A stretch of 55,007 nucleotides of DNA from Methanobrevibacter ruminantium (GCF_016294135.1 NZ_JAEDCO010000007.1:1-55007); one strand, 5' to 3'; positions 1-9,095 are shown, counted from the stretch's first letter. Notes: generated by a model from the letters alone, not told the origin. Program-made: numbers and translations.

Positions 1-697
1 TAATTGCATCAGATCTGCTCTTGAAAGTGACCTTATTCTTTTCAGAAATCTTCTTACCCCATCTGCAAGTAGGGTAATGGAACTTATGACTGTTTGCACT
101 GGCTATATAAGATCCGGAGGAACTTGATGAAGAGTCTCCACTGTTTGAAGAGCTATATGAACTTACATAATGAGAATATCCATCTGAATTAGGTGCCCAA
201 TCATATGGATAGAACTCACTTGGAGGCATATACATGATTTCAGCAAGCCCTTCCCTTAAAAGCATTTCATTCAAGTTCTTACCATCTACAATGACAACAG
301 CCAAATATCTTCCGTACTTATCAGTATACTTTGAATCATCAATGTCTAAGCTTACTTCCTTATTCAAGCATAGTTTCTGAACAAAACGTTTAGAGCAGAT
401 ATAACCTTCCACTCCTCTTTCTGGAGTATTCACCCCTACAAAACGCACCTTTCCAAGTCCATCAACTTCAATGGTATCTCCATCAGTTACATAAGTGCAT
501 AATCCAGTGAATTCCGGTTGGCAATCTGTATCATCAAACTTGTTTAGGATATCATCATTTGACATATCAGAATATTTGGAAAAAGGAATATCATGAGTGA
601 ATCCAGTTCCAGTATAAGCTGATCCTGCAGATATAATGGAAAATCCTAAAATAAAAATAATTAGTATGATTAATAAATTTCTACCTTTTAACTTCAT
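1..697 (-). CDS. Secreted thermonuclease-family protein with Ada-like C-terminal domain (partial)
   Basis: This reading frame starts with ATG at 697 and stays open to the window edge, so the C-terminus is missing. Residues 1-26 form a signal peptide. Residues about 65-165 are a staphylococcal-nuclease (TNase) domain with DGDT at about 72-75, VRFVGVNTPE at 84-93 and KYGRYL at about 128-132. The residues matching the catalytic Arg, Glu and Arg of the family are present as R85, E93 and R130. The Asp preceding TPE in staphylococcal nuclease is Asn here, which is common in the family. A Ser-rich linker follows, then a segment with ANSHKFHYPTCRWGKKI, the pattern of Ada-like zinc-binding domains often fused to such nucleases. 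A GGGGGAT ribosome-binding site precedes the start, and a TATA box lies at 768-777. The likely role is extracellular nucleic-acid cleavage. Confidence 0.85.
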   Translation of the reverse strand, partial: MKLKGRNLLIILIIFILGFSIISAGSAYTGTGFTHDIPFSKYSDMSNDDILNKFDDTDCQPEFTGLCTYVTDGDTIEVDGLGKVRFVGVNTPERGVEGYICSKRFVQKLCLNKEVSLDIDDSKYTDKYGRYLAVVIVDGKNLNEMLLREGLAEIMYMPPSEFYPYDWAPNSDGYSHYVSSYSSSNSGDSSSSSSGSYIASANSHKFHYPTCRWGKKISEKNKVTFKSRSDAI

Positions 698-767
698 ATT
701 AATCCCCCTTTATTCAAATAAATGAAAAATTTATTCTAAAATAATTAATACTATTATATTATTGGAA

Positions 768-777
768 ATATATAAAA
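768..777 (-). promoter_or_regulatory. Putative TATA box of the secreted nuclease gene
   Basis: Read on the minus strand this is TTTTATATAT, a good archaeal box A. Transcription would begin about 25 bases downstream, near 745, giving a leader of about 48 bases with a purine-rich ribosome-binding site just before the ATG at 697. Confidence 0.45.
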
Positions 778-830
778 TTTATCTTTAATGGAAAATAAGA
801 TTATAAAAAGAATTAATAAAAAAGGAGAAA

Positions 831-875
831 TAAAAATAATTAAATTAAAAATAATTAAATTAAAAATAATTAAAT
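831..875. repeat. Three perfect tandem copies of a 15-bp AT repeat
   Basis: The unit TAAAAATAATTAAAT occurs three times in a row without mismatch (831-845, 846-860, 861-875), between the divergent nuclease and DUF3795 genes. It is probably a slippage-type simple repeat. Confidence 0.8.
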
Positions 876-923
876 AAAAAAGAATTTAAAAAATAAATTA
901 AAAAGATAATTCTAGTGTTGAAA

Positions 924-1337
924 ATGAAAATGCCTGAAAAGATTGATACAATCATGTTTGCACCTTGTGGAATGAACTGCAAGCTATGTATAGAACATTT
1001 ATCGGAAAGCAACCCATGTCCAGGATGTCTTATTGATAGTCCTAACAAGACCAAGAATGCATTAAAATGCAAAATAAAAAAATGTCTTGAAACAAAAAGA
1101 GTCAAGTATTGCGGTAGATGCAGTGAATTTCCTTGCAAGCTCATTAAAAAGCAAGATAAGAATTACAAGAAAAGATACAATTTTTCCACATTAGACAATG
1201 CAAAAAGAATCACCTACACTGGAATCAATAAGATAATGTTGGAAGACAGCATTAACTGGAAGTGCGAGTCATGCGGAGGAATCATTAGCATTCAAGAGCA
1301 TGTATGTAGCGAATGTGGATTAAAATATGAGGATTAG
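924..1337 (+). CDS. DUF3795-type cysteine-rich protein
   Basis: This is a small cytoplasmic protein of about 137 residues dense in Cys pairs. It opens with APCGMNCKLC and continues with CPGCL, CGRCSEFPC and a C-terminal zinc-ribbon pair CESCGG...CSECG. The first part matches the DUF3795 pattern, whose biochemical function is unknown but which probably binds metal or an Fe-S cluster. The C-terminal ribbon is an extra element. The frame can begin at a GTG at 915 or at ATG 924 or 930. No strong ribosome-binding site decides, and ATG 924 is chosen here. Confidence 0.7.
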   Translation: MKMPEKIDTIMFAPCGMNCKLCIEHLSESNPCPGCLIDSPNKTKNALKCKIKKCLETKRVKYCGRCSEFPCKLIKKQDKNYKKRYNFSTLDNAKRITYTGINKIMLEDSINWKCESCGGIISIQEHVCSECGLKYED

Positions 1338-1497
1338 ATAGTTTACTTATTTCTAAAAAAATATAACTAGAAAATAGAATAAAAAATTATAAATTATATT
1401 AAATATTAAATAATATAGTACAAAGGTTAATATTGAAAATTTAAATAATATTAAAAAAATAATAAAAATTTGGAATATATTAAAAATAGTGATATAA

Positions 1498-1995
1498 ATG
1501 AATCCTATAAAATGTCCTAGATGTGGAAAAATAAACGATGGAACTACCGATTTCTGCATTTACTGTGGGACTATCTATGATGAATACAATGCAGAGGAAG
1601 ATGATTCCAATGTCTTCTTTATTCCTACACGTGGAGGAAAAAAACAAGAAGTCAAACTAAATCCTATGCCTGAAAACCTCTCATCCGGAAAAGAAAGTTA
1701 CAGATTGATGATTATCATAGGTTACCTATTTGCAATATTAGGTAGTGTGCTCGGTTTTATTTTTGCCATTTATCTGATAACAAGAAAAGATTCAAATGCT
1801 AGAAAGCATGGGTTAGTCCAATTAGTTGTTTTAATAGCTGAATTTGCACTAATCGGTTTCTTGATTTTCACTGGTCAAATGGATCCGAACATTATCTTAA
1901 ATCCATTCAATACCACAAACATAACTCAAATGTACAATTCAAGTGCAATGAACATGAGTGGTTCCACTAATTTATCCAGTTTATTTGGTTTTTAA
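1498..1995 (+). CDS. Zinc-ribbon membrane protein, unknown function
   Basis: The 165-residue product begins with a double-zinc-ribbon-like knuckle pair, KCPRCGK and FCIYCG (residues 5-25). After an acidic linker come two hydrophobic segments at about 75-97 and 105-128, and an Asn/Ser/Met-rich tail. N-terminal ribbon plus two membrane helices is a common design among uncharacterised methanobacterial proteins. The ATG at 1498 follows a GTGAT ribosome-binding site at suitable spacing. It appears to be a single-gene unit. Confidence 0.75.
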   Translation: MNPIKCPRCGKINDGTTDFCIYCGTIYDEYNAEEDDSNVFFIPTRGGKKQEVKLNPMPENLSSGKESYRLMIIIGYLFAILGSVLGFIFAIYLITRKDSNARKHGLVQLVVLIAEFALIGFLIFTGQMDPNIILNPFNTTNITQMYNSSAMNMSGSTNLSSLFGF

Positions 1996-2080
1996 ATTCT
2001 AAATTTTACTTCAACAAATTTTGTGAAATGCTATCTTTTTCATCAAATTTAGCACTTAATTTCTCTTTCCTAACAGTGCC

Positions 2081-3286
2081 TTACCTTCTTTTTTTAGTGA
2101 ATATACTACGAAAATTCCTAATAGGCTTTGTTAATTTCCAAGAATTAGAATTTTGCATTTCATTAATAAGATTTTTTTGTTTTTTAATAGTCTTTTCGTT
2201 TTCATTGATTATTTTTTTATAATTTTCTATAATGTCATTTTTAATATTAATTTTAGATTCAAAATCTCTGGACATATGTATTACATTATGCATATATTCC
2301 CTAGATTCACGAGCAGTGTTTGTTAACAAGTATGTTTGATAATTCCTTATCTCTTCACTATCATGCCAAATTTCATATGAATCTGAAATATGTCCTGTAA
2401 AACTTTTTGTCCGATTAATTAAATCCTTTCTAATTTTAAGATATTTTTTAGAGTTTTTAGGAGGATTTTCAACATCAAAAATGTCATAGTTATTCTTATA
2501 TCCTTCAATAGTTGACTCTAAAACCAAATCACTGATTCCTTTAAACCTTTCAGGAGCAAATTTTGCTGAATTGAAAAATAAAACTGGAGTCTCTAAAGCC
2601 AAGCATGGAAATGCAGCATGAACCCTATCTGTTAAAACGCAACATGCATTCTTATATAGATTTAATATATTTTCTGCTACGAAGAGTTTTTCATTATAGT
2701 TTAAAAAAGAGGTTAATACGTAAGAAGTTGGCATTCTCTCTAAATATTTCTTATCAAAAGAGTAAATAAATTCTTGATTAATATCATAAATAGGCAAATC
2801 GGTTTTTGATTTTAAGAAATCTATGATTTCTTCAGAGTTATAAGAATTTACAACAATATAATCTTTTTCCGTTTTTGTTTTTTTACTCTCTAATGTTAAA
2901 GTTAGACAACCAGAATAATATGCATCAATATCTATTTCCTTTAGAAGTTCTAAAGTAGCATAATCCCTACAGCCAACAGGACCATAAGTAGAAAGGAAAT
3001 CCCTACTTTCGGGTGATGAAATTACAGTTTTTGTATCATTAGCAGATGTGGTGAAATGCATTGAAATCAGTAAAGGATCAATTGAATCTGAAGGAGGCCA
3101 TGATTTTAAACAATCCAAATACCATCCATTCATAATCATTTTAACCTTTTCTTGGTTTTGAAAAAGATTTAATTTTTCATGTTCAATATAATAATCAATT
3201 TGAGGTAGAAATCTTCTTGCAGCAATGCTTTGAATTTCATTACCTAAATTAGTAGTATAACTATATTTCATTAACCCATACTTCAT
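2081..3286 (-). CDS. Polysaccharide pyruvyltransferase family protein with C-terminal coiled coil
   Basis: The 401-residue protein resembles polysaccharide pyruvyltransferase (CsaB/WcaK-like) proteins. Family-like features are the N-terminal NLGNEIQSIAARRFL, the central GCRDYATLELL (arginine/aspartate segment) and TDRVHAAFPCLALETPV at about residues 225-245, the counterpart of the conserved TxRLHxxI motif. The C-terminal quarter (about 315-385) is Lys/Glu/Asn-rich and probably a coiled coil. It ends with NSNSWKLTKPIR, a tail motif also found at the end of many surface-glycan glycosyltransferases. The gene follows an SDR epimerase on the same strand, which suggests a role in surface polysaccharide or glycan modification. 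The substrate cannot be told from sequence. Confidence 0.75.
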   Translation of the reverse strand: MKYGLMKYSYTTNLGNEIQSIAARRFLPQIDYYIEHEKLNLFQNQEKVKMIMNGWYLDCLKSWPPSDSIDPLLISMHFTTSANDTKTVISSPESRDFLSTYGPVGCRDYATLELLKEIDIDAYYSGCLTLTLESKKTKTEKDYIVVNSYNSEEIIDFLKSKTDLPIYDINQEFIYSFDKKYLERMPTSYVLTSFLNYNEKLFVAENILNLYKNACCVLTDRVHAAFPCLALETPVLFFNSAKFAPERFKGISDLVLESTIEGYKNNYDIFDVENPPKNSKKYLKIRKDLINRTKSFTGHISDSYEIWHDSEEIRNYQTYLLTNTARESREYMHNVIHMSRDFESKINIKNDIIENYKKIINENEKTIKKQKNLINEMQNSNSWKLTKPIRNFRSIFTKKRR

Positions 3287-3394
3287 TTTTACACCAAAAT
3301 ATATTGCTAATGTATGAAAGATATTTAAAAAAATAATTAAAAAAATTAGTGGTAAATAATGAAAAAAGTTTTTTGAAAAGGACTGGAAACTGAA

Positions 3395-4390
3395 TTAAAA
3401 TTCAGCATCTCTTTCAATGTTTTCCCAGTTGTCTGTAAACCAACCGTAAACTCTTTCTAAACCGTCATCAAATGAAACAGTTGGTTTGTAACCGAGAATG
3501 TCTTTTGCCTTATCAATGGAAGACAACAATTTGGTTTTAGCATCCCAATTACGTCTTGCCACATAAGCGATTCCTTCAGGGTTTCCAGTTAATTCATTAA
3601 CCTTATTTGCCATGTCAATCACTCTGTGGTCCTTACCGGAACCAAGGTTAATAGCTTCACCAATGGCTTCCTCTTCGATTCCCATAGATAAAAGCCCGTT
3701 TACAATATCTCCAACAAATGTCCAGTCTCTTGTTTCAGATCCATCACCTGTAATTGGCAATGCCTGTTTGGTCATGGACCAATAGAAGAAGTTAGGAATA
3801 ACATTTCTGTATTTTCCTGGAACTTCACCAGGGCCGAATACATTGAAGAACCTTGCATTTACAATAGGCATGTCATATAAGTTATGGAAATAATTGGTAT
3901 ATAATTCACCAAGAAGCTTGGTTACTTGGTAAGGTGTGTGCAAGGAAATGGAAATGTCATGCTCTTCAAATGGCATTTTAGAGTCTAAACCATATACTCC
4001 ACAGCCAGAAGAGGAATATACAAATCTTTCCACACCAGTAAGCTGTGCATATTGAAGAACTTTCAAGATACCGATACCATTAACCATCAAGTCAGTTTCA
4101 GGATTGTCTACACTGTTTTGGTTAGCAAAGTGAGCAGCTAAATGGAATACATAATCAGGTTTCATTTTAAAAACACGCTTAAGCTCTTCATCATCCAAGA
4201 TATCTCCTTGAATAAGCTCAACGTTTTCCAATTGTGGCACATTCCATTCGTATGCAGAGGACATATTGTCAAGTATTATTACCTTTTCTGCACCAAGTTC
4301 ACCTAATCTTCTAGTTAAGTTACTGCCAACACAGCCTGCTCCACCAGTTACTAAAATGGTTTTATCTTGATATTCATTATATTTGGACAT
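3395..4390 (-). CDS. NAD-dependent epimerase/dehydratase (extended SDR)
   Basis: This is an extended short-chain dehydrogenase acting on nucleotide sugars. The NAD-binding glycine motif GGAGCVGSN lies near the N-terminus, and the catalytic YQVTK (YxxxK) is at about 153-157 with an upstream Ser-rich SSSGCGVYG. The middle RFFNVFGPGE and GDGSETRDW elements are typical of UDP-sugar epimerases and dehydratases. A GTG nine bases upstream also reads in frame, but it forms part of the GTGATT ribosome-binding site, so ATG 4390 is the better start. It is followed by the pyruvyltransferase-like gene with a gap of about 108 bases. The exact sugar substrate is unknown. Confidence 0.85.
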   Translation of the reverse strand: MSKYNEYQDKTILVTGGAGCVGSNLTRRLGELGAEKVIILDNMSSAYEWNVPQLENVELIQGDILDDEELKRVFKMKPDYVFHLAAHFANQNSVDNPETDLMVNGIGILKVLQYAQLTGVERFVYSSSGCGVYGLDSKMPFEEHDISISLHTPYQVTKLLGELYTNYFHNLYDMPIVNARFFNVFGPGEVPGKYRNVIPNFFYWSMTKQALPITGDGSETRDWTFVGDIVNGLLSMGIEEEAIGEAINLGSGKDHRVIDMANKVNELTGNPEGIAYVARRNWDAKTKLLSSIDKAKDILGYKPTVSFDDGLERVYGWFTDNWENIERDAEF

Positions 4391-4560
4391 AAAAATCACT
4401 TCAATAATTAATAATTAGTTAAATCATAGTTTAAATTAATTAAAAAATAATTTTAATAGTTTATATGTTATAAAATATGTTTTTATTATTAATAAAATTA
4501 TTTAATAGAATGAATGATAACTATTAAAGATTATTAAACAACTCAAAATAGAATTTAAAC

Positions 4561-4590
4561 AAATTTAATTAAATTTAATTAAATTTAAAT
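4561..4590. repeat. Tandem 10-bp AT repeat
   Basis: Three consecutive 10-base units AAATTTAATT, the last ending in AAAT, sit in the intergenic space before the small membrane gene at 4642. Confidence 0.65.
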
Positions 4591-4641
4591 AATAAATAAG
4601 AATATAATAAAGATTAAGTCATGATTTTATAGGATGATAGA

Positions 4642-4785
4642 ATGGATCTTGGTCCAGAAGAATTTTTAATATATGAAACTTATTTTGAAAATGAGGACAA
4701 TAATGTAAACAGAAATGAAGGATGTTGCAGTACTTTAATAGTTCTTGCAGTGATTTTCATAATAGTTAATGTTTTAATTGTATAA
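4642..4785 (+). CDS. 47-residue single-span membrane protein
   Basis: This short reading frame has ATG at 4642 preceded by AGGATGAT, a good ribosome-binding site five to ten bases upstream. The product has an acidic N-terminal half (MDLGPEEFLIYETYFENE), a Cys-Cys pair at about 28-29, then one hydrophobic helix to the C-terminus (residues about 31-47). It ends 24 bases before the DUF2085 gene, so the two are likely co-transcribed. Its function is not recognised. Confidence 0.6.
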   Translation: MDLGPEEFLIYETYFENEDNNVNRNEGCCSTLIVLAVIFIIVNVLIV

Positions 4786-4809
4786 CTCTTAAATTAAAAA
4801 GGTTAGAAA

Positions 4810-5145
4810 ATGAGCGTATTTGACTATATCTGCCATAGAAGACCCGAAAGAAGCTTCTTTTATAAAGGGAAGCAATTTCCAGTTTGTGCAAGATGCACAG
4901 GGTTTTACATTAGTGGAATAGCTACCATAATCCTTATAAATCTCTTCCCAATCCCATATAGCTTAACAACACTGCTTTTAGGAATCATTCTTTTAATCCC
5001 ATGTGCAATCGATGGATTCACACAGCTATTTGAAATGAGAGAAAGCAATAACACTCTCAGATTCATTACAGGAATTCTCGGAGGAATAGGCTTAATTTTT
5101 GTCTATGAAATCATGATAGAATTCTTTGTATTCAATTTCTTATAA
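4810..5145 (+). CDS. DUF2085-type membrane protein
   Basis: The 111-residue product carries the signature of the DUF2085 family near its start: CHRRPERSFF followed by QFPVCARCTGFYISG. Three hydrophobic segments follow at about 31-50, 54-72 and 85-110. The conserved Cys-His and CxxC pattern suggests metal or redox chemistry at the membrane, but the family has no assigned function. Its neighbour is the 47-residue membrane protein just upstream. Confidence 0.8.
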   Translation: MSVFDYICHRRPERSFFYKGKQFPVCARCTGFYISGIATIILINLFPIPYSLTTLLLGIILLIPCAIDGFTQLFEMRESNNTLRFITGILGGIGLIFVYEIMIEFFVFNFL

Positions 5146-5278
5146 AAAAGGTCTGAAATAGATAAAATAAGAATAAATAAAATTAAAAAAAGCAAATAAA
5201 AATAGAAAAAAATAATAAATAAAATAATAAATAAAAAAGAAAAGGAGAAATTTAAAACTCTAAAGAGATTTAAAAATA

Positions 5279-5914
5279 TTAACGTCTTGCACGGCCTACT
5301 TTACGTGCAATTACGATTTCTCCAACAGAAATAAGTCCTGCAAAGAACTTTTCAAGTCCACCTGTTGCCCAAATAGCTTCACCAAAAGTAGAATTTTGAA
5401 TATTTTTCTCATACTCTTCAGCAGTGATTTTAACACCAGTGGTTCTTGTAGAGATTTTAGCTGAAGCTTCCATTAATTCATCCCAGGTAACCCCTCTAAG
5501 TTCCTTCTCCATAGCTTCATAGATTTTTACAACTTTAATGTCATATAATGAAGACATGGAATCCACTACATCTACAGATCTGCATACACCAATTACCTGA
5601 TTTTCATCATTGATAATAGGAATGCTGATTAACTTATTTTTTGAAGCTGCAATTACAACATTTCTTGCCGCTTCATTTTCACTAATGGTCATGATTTCCT
5701 CAACAGGACTCATAACATCAGCGATAGTTTTCTTTCCTTCACGTAATCCTTTTGTTATGTTGAATGAAGTAATCCAACCTTCCAATTTCATGTTTTCATC
5801 TAAAACAGGAGCAGTAAATCTTTTGTCCTCTTCCATTTTTAGAGAAACATCTTCTATAGAATCATTTTTTGATACAAAAACAAATTCTTTATCCATCATC
5901 TCTCTAGCTTTCAT
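5279..5914 (-). CDS. CBS-domain pair protein linked to the eha operon
   Basis: Two CBS domains fill the N-terminal two thirds (about 3-60 and 67-125), and a conserved C-terminal segment contains WATGGLEKFF and ends in a basic tail. CBS pairs usually bind adenine nucleotides and sense energy state. The gene follows the last polyferredoxin of the eha cluster on the same strand, so a regulatory role there is an inference. A GTG at 5923 is in frame, but the GGAGAAG ribosome-binding site lies 11 bases before ATG 5914 and only 2 bases before the GTG. ATG 5914 is therefore preferred. Confidence 0.75.
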   Translation of the reverse strand: MKAREMMDKEFVFVSKNDSIEDVSLKMEEDKRFTAPVLDENMKLEGWITSFNITKGLREGKKTIADVMSPVEEIMTISENEAARNVVIAASKNKLISIPIINDENQVIGVCRSVDVVDSMSSLYDIKVVKIYEAMEKELRGVTWDELMEASAKISTRTTGVKITAEEYEKNIQNSTFGEAIWATGGLEKFFAGLISVGEIVIARKVGRARR

Positions 5915-5993
5915 TTTAAACACTTCTCCATAAAGATTTTTGAAAAATCTGTAAAAATAATCTATTAATTAATTTTATTTAATTCCATCTTTT

Positions 5994-6037
5994 AATTTAT
6001 CTAATTAAATTTTTTAATTTATTTAATTAAATTTTTT
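5994..6037. repeat. Two tandem copies of a 22-bp AT repeat
   Basis: AATTTATYTAATTAAA plus a six-T run occurs at 5994-6015 and again at 6016-6037 with one difference (C/T). It lies between the polyferredoxin stop and the CBS gene start. Confidence 0.65.
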
Positions 6038-6046
6038 ATTTGATTT

Positions 6047-6874
6047 TTAATCATCTAAAACTAAATTTAAAGCACCTACAGGACATCTGGAACTGCATTC
6101 CTTACATCTTATGCATTTATCGTTATTAAGGAAAATCTCACCGTCAACAACCTTGATGGCTGAAACAGGGCAGTTATCCTCACACAATTCACAAGCTACA
6201 CAGATATCTTGATTGACATCAATGTGACTGTAAATCACTACTGGGCCTAAATCCCTTTTAAGGTTAATTGCACCTTGAATACATAAGTTAGCACAAGACC
6301 CGCAACCGCAACAACGGTCTTTGTCAATATAGGAATACATATATCCATCTTCAGAGTCAATAGCCCCATCACTTGGACATGTCTCTCCATGCACTTCTAT
6401 GAATTCTTTAGTTCTAAGTGATATTGCATTGGTTGGACAGTATTTTAAGCAAGACCCACATCCAATACATTCTTTACGATTTATGGAAATTTCTTCCATT
6501 TTAAGAGTTCTATGAGGAACCTTGATTTCCTTTAATGTATATTCTACAGAATCATCTTCCTTAATGACTGATTCAGCATTCCATACATAAATACATGAAA
6601 CCGGACAGGTTTGAGCACAAATTTCACATTGCACGCACTCTTCACCGATTTTAGCTTTCTTAAGCCAGGTTGAAGAACTGATTACATTAATAGGACATTC
6701 TTCAACGCAAAGATTGCATCTGACACAACGAGGAGAAATTGTAATGAGCTTTTCCTGATCATTGAAATCATGAATGTCTACATTAAAGTCTTCAATATCT
6801 TCATCTAAATCTACAGATTTAAGAGTGATTTCCCTCTCTAAGGTTTCAATCTGCTTTTTTAGTTTAATTTCCAT
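6047..6874 (-). CDS. Polyferredoxin with six [4Fe-4S] motifs
   Basis: The 275-residue protein carries six CxxCxxCxxxC clusters, including CVRCNLCVEECP, CVQCEICAQTCP, CIGCGSCLKYCP, CCGCGSCANLC, CVACELCEDNCP and CIRCKECSSRCP. Each can bind one [4Fe-4S] cluster, with a short coiled N-terminal lead. The fourth motif lacks the usual final proline. It lies downstream of the PfkB gene at the end of the eha cluster. By context it is an electron carrier feeding or draining the Eha hydrogenase, in addition to EhaP and EhaQ. Which partner it serves is not visible. Confidence 0.85.
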   Translation of the reverse strand: MEIKLKKQIETLEREITLKSVDLDEDIEDFNVDIHDFNDQEKLITISPRCVRCNLCVEECPINVISSSTWLKKAKIGEECVQCEICAQTCPVSCIYVWNAESVIKEDDSVEYTLKEIKVPHRTLKMEEISINRKECIGCGSCLKYCPTNAISLRTKEFIEVHGETCPSDGAIDSEDGYMYSYIDKDRCCGCGSCANLCIQGAINLKRDLGPVVIYSHIDVNQDICVACELCEDNCPVSAIKVVDGEIFLNNDKCIRCKECSSRCPVGALNLVLDD

Positions 6875-7036
6875 ATTTTTATCCCCATAGATAAAGTTTA
6901 TTATTAATTTACTCTAATAAGCAAATCTTTAATCTTAAATTTCACAGTTTAAAAACATTATTATGTTTATATATCTTTTAAATAACTTAAATAATTTATT
7001 ATAATTATTCAATATAGTATTATTGTTCAAAATTTT

Positions 7037-8080
7037 TTACAAAGACTCAATAAACTCTTCCAATTCCTCTAAATTAGGCAATCCAGTAATGCCAATGGCT
7101 TGAACGGATTTTGAAGCAACCCAATTAGCTATTGTACATGATTTAGCCAAATCATATCCTTTAAGATATGAATACAGGAATCCAGCATTAAATGAATCTC
7201 CTGCAGCAGTTGTATCAACTGCATCACATTCAAACGCAGGTATTTTAACCTCTTCATCCTTCTTATTTATTGCATAAGCTCCAATAGATCCTCTTTTTAC
7301 AACAACAGTATCAATGCCATCATTTCTAACATTTGCTGCCAAGTCTCTGAAGCTTAATGAATCATCATCAGACAAATTCAATTTTTCCTTATAATAATCT
7401 TCAAACAATATCTTCAATTCGCCTTCATTAATAAGAAGAATATCAGTTCTTTCAAGGATTTCCTTAAGCTCTTCGACTCCTTTTTTAACATATAGCATAC
7501 CTGGATCAAAGCTTAAGACAATTTTATCTGCCAATAATGGCAACAATTCCTTTTGAGCATTGAATGAATCCCCTACAAAGGAAGTGTAATGAAGTATCTT
7601 GCATGCGTTGACATTCAATGGATTTATCTCATCAATGGTTATCTCATCATTTACACCAGGGTCTACATAAAGAGCCCTATCTCCAGCATCAGAAACGAAT
7701 CCCAAAACCTTTCCAGAATTTCCGCTTTCTGCATAGATGAGATTTGTTAAGTAAACATCATTAATCATTAGATTATATTCCAATAAGTCTCCTTCCTCAT
7801 CATATGCAATCTTTCCAATATAAGATGTTGAACATCCAAGCTTTGAAAGGCCTATGATTGTATTTGCTGCTGAACCACCAGGAGATTCCTCTTCACCTTT
7901 AATGAAACTTTCACCATCGATTTCTGCAATGTGACCAACCTTATAAAGCTTATCCACATTCAATGCACCAAAACCTATTACATCCACATTGATTGCATCA
8001 TAAACTATCTCATCAACACCTAAATCTTCAGCAGTTACATTTTTTGAGGATTCCGGAATATTTGTATTATTTTCTTCCAT
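7037..8080 (-). CDS. PfkB-family carbohydrate kinase in the eha cluster
   Basis: This is a ribokinase-fold kinase of 347 residues. The N-terminal sugar-binding signature GGSAANTIIGLSKLG lies at about 68-82. The C-terminal signature DTTAAGDSFNAGF at about 288-300 includes the catalytic Asp, with Ala in place of the first Gly of the usual GAGD. An Asn/Glu-rich N-terminal lead of about 30 residues is additional. The gene sits between the formyltransferase paralog and the last polyferredoxin. PfkB-like genes near eha operons are known in Methanobacteriales, but the substrate is not known and a metabolic link is not obvious. Confidence 0.8.
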   Translation of the reverse strand: MEENNTNIPESSKNVTAEDLGVDEIVYDAINVDVIGFGALNVDKLYKVGHIAEIDGESFIKGEEESPGGSAANTIIGLSKLGCSTSYIGKIAYDEEGDLLEYNLMINDVYLTNLIYAESGNSGKVLGFVSDAGDRALYVDPGVNDEITIDEINPLNVNACKILHYTSFVGDSFNAQKELLPLLADKIVLSFDPGMLYVKKGVEELKEILERTDILLINEGELKILFEDYYKEKLNLSDDDSLSFRDLAANVRNDGIDTVVVKRGSIGAYAINKKDEEVKIPAFECDAVDTTAAGDSFNAGFLYSYLKGYDLAKSCTIANWVASKSVQAIGITGLPNLEELEEFIESL

Positions 8081-8113
8081 TTAATCACATCGTTAAAAGA
8101 TTATTAAGAAGCA

Positions 8114-9001
8114 TTATTTCAAAATATCCAATAAATTGGTCTTATGTTCACCTAATTGGCCTTCAAAGTTTCCAGCTGAAATCCTTTCAACACCAGGAAT
8201 GTCAATTATTGCATCGATAGCTTTTTTAATAGCCAAATTCATAGCTTCCTGACTGGTTGCATTTATAACTATTTCTGGAATGTAATAAACTCCTTCTGGA
8301 ACTTTTGATTCATCTCCGAGTCTTTCCTTCAATGAAGGGCAATAAGGATGATTTGTACTTGGACCAATCTCTGGGAAATTGGTTTCAGGCTTACTTGCTG
8401 CAGAGCATATTCCAAATGGAGTGCAAACTCCTTCCACTTCCATTATAGTGTCAATGATGATTCTACCTGCCTTTAAAACAGCCTCTTTAGTAGAACACAT
8501 ATACCAGAAGTTACCGCCCATGATTCCTTCTGCATAAGCAAGTTCAGATTCAATCTGGAAATCTGGAACCGCAATAGGAACATTGATCATTTTTCTACCA
8601 AACTCTTCAATTTCCCATTCATAGCCATCTCCACAATGACCTACACTTTCCATCATTCCAATAGCGCCAACTGGATTTTCAGTTATGCTGAATACCCTTG
8701 TAAATGGCTTTACAAGAATGTCTTGACGAATTCTGTAGGATAATTCCTTTTCAAATTTTTTCAAGTCATCAGTTAGCCAGAATTGAACAATAGCTCCAGG
8801 TCTTCCATCCGGAGTCTTGTCTCCATCTACAAAAGCTTCCACACCTGCTTCAACTCTTCCAATTACAGCACTTGGTGTAGCTGTAGCATCGTAAGCTGCT
8901 TCCTTTACAGTCAATTCATCTTCCGCTGTAATCAATGCTCTGATATACATTCCATCAAATGATTCAAAGAATGTATCTTCAACCTTATCATAATTTGCCA
9001 T
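8114..9001 (-). CDS. ftr: Formylmethanofuran:tetrahydromethanopterin formyltransferase paralog (eha-linked)
   Basis: The product has the full length of Ftr (about 295 residues) and recognisable family segments: GRPGAIVQFW, VGHCGDGYEW, GGNFWYMCSTKEA and FGICSAASKPETNFPEIGPS. Ftr transfers the formyl group from formylmethanofuran to tetrahydromethanopterin in methanogenesis. In Methanothermobacter a second Ftr-like protein is encoded at the end of the eha operon, and this gene has the same position. It may therefore be the paralog rather than the main catabolic enzyme. An ATG at 9010 is in frame, but GAGATGA fits as ribosome-binding site for ATG 9001. Confidence 0.85.
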   Translation of the reverse strand: MANYDKVEDTFFESFDGMYIRALITAEDELTVKEAAYDATATPSAVIGRVEAGVEAFVDGDKTPDGRPGAIVQFWLTDDLKKFEKELSYRIRQDILVKPFTRVFSITENPVGAIGMMESVGHCGDGYEWEIEEFGRKMINVPIAVPDFQIESELAYAEGIMGGNFWYMCSTKEAVLKAGRIIIDTIMEVEGVCTPFGICSAASKPETNFPEIGPSTNHPYCPSLKERLGDESKVPEGVYYIPEIVINATSQEAMNLAIKKAIDAIIDIPGVERISAGNFEGQLGEHKTNLLDILK

Positions 9002-9095
9002 AAATGTCATCTCAATAAATATAATTTATAAATAATCTATAAAATCTTAAATCCTAATCTTAAATCAATAAATATTAATGTTTAAGATAGTATTT

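Noticed and set aside
8114..9001. Main catabolic Ftr of methanogenesis
   Set aside because: Its position inside the eha cluster fits the known second, eha-linked copy. The main gene is probably elsewhere, but sequence alone does not settle this.
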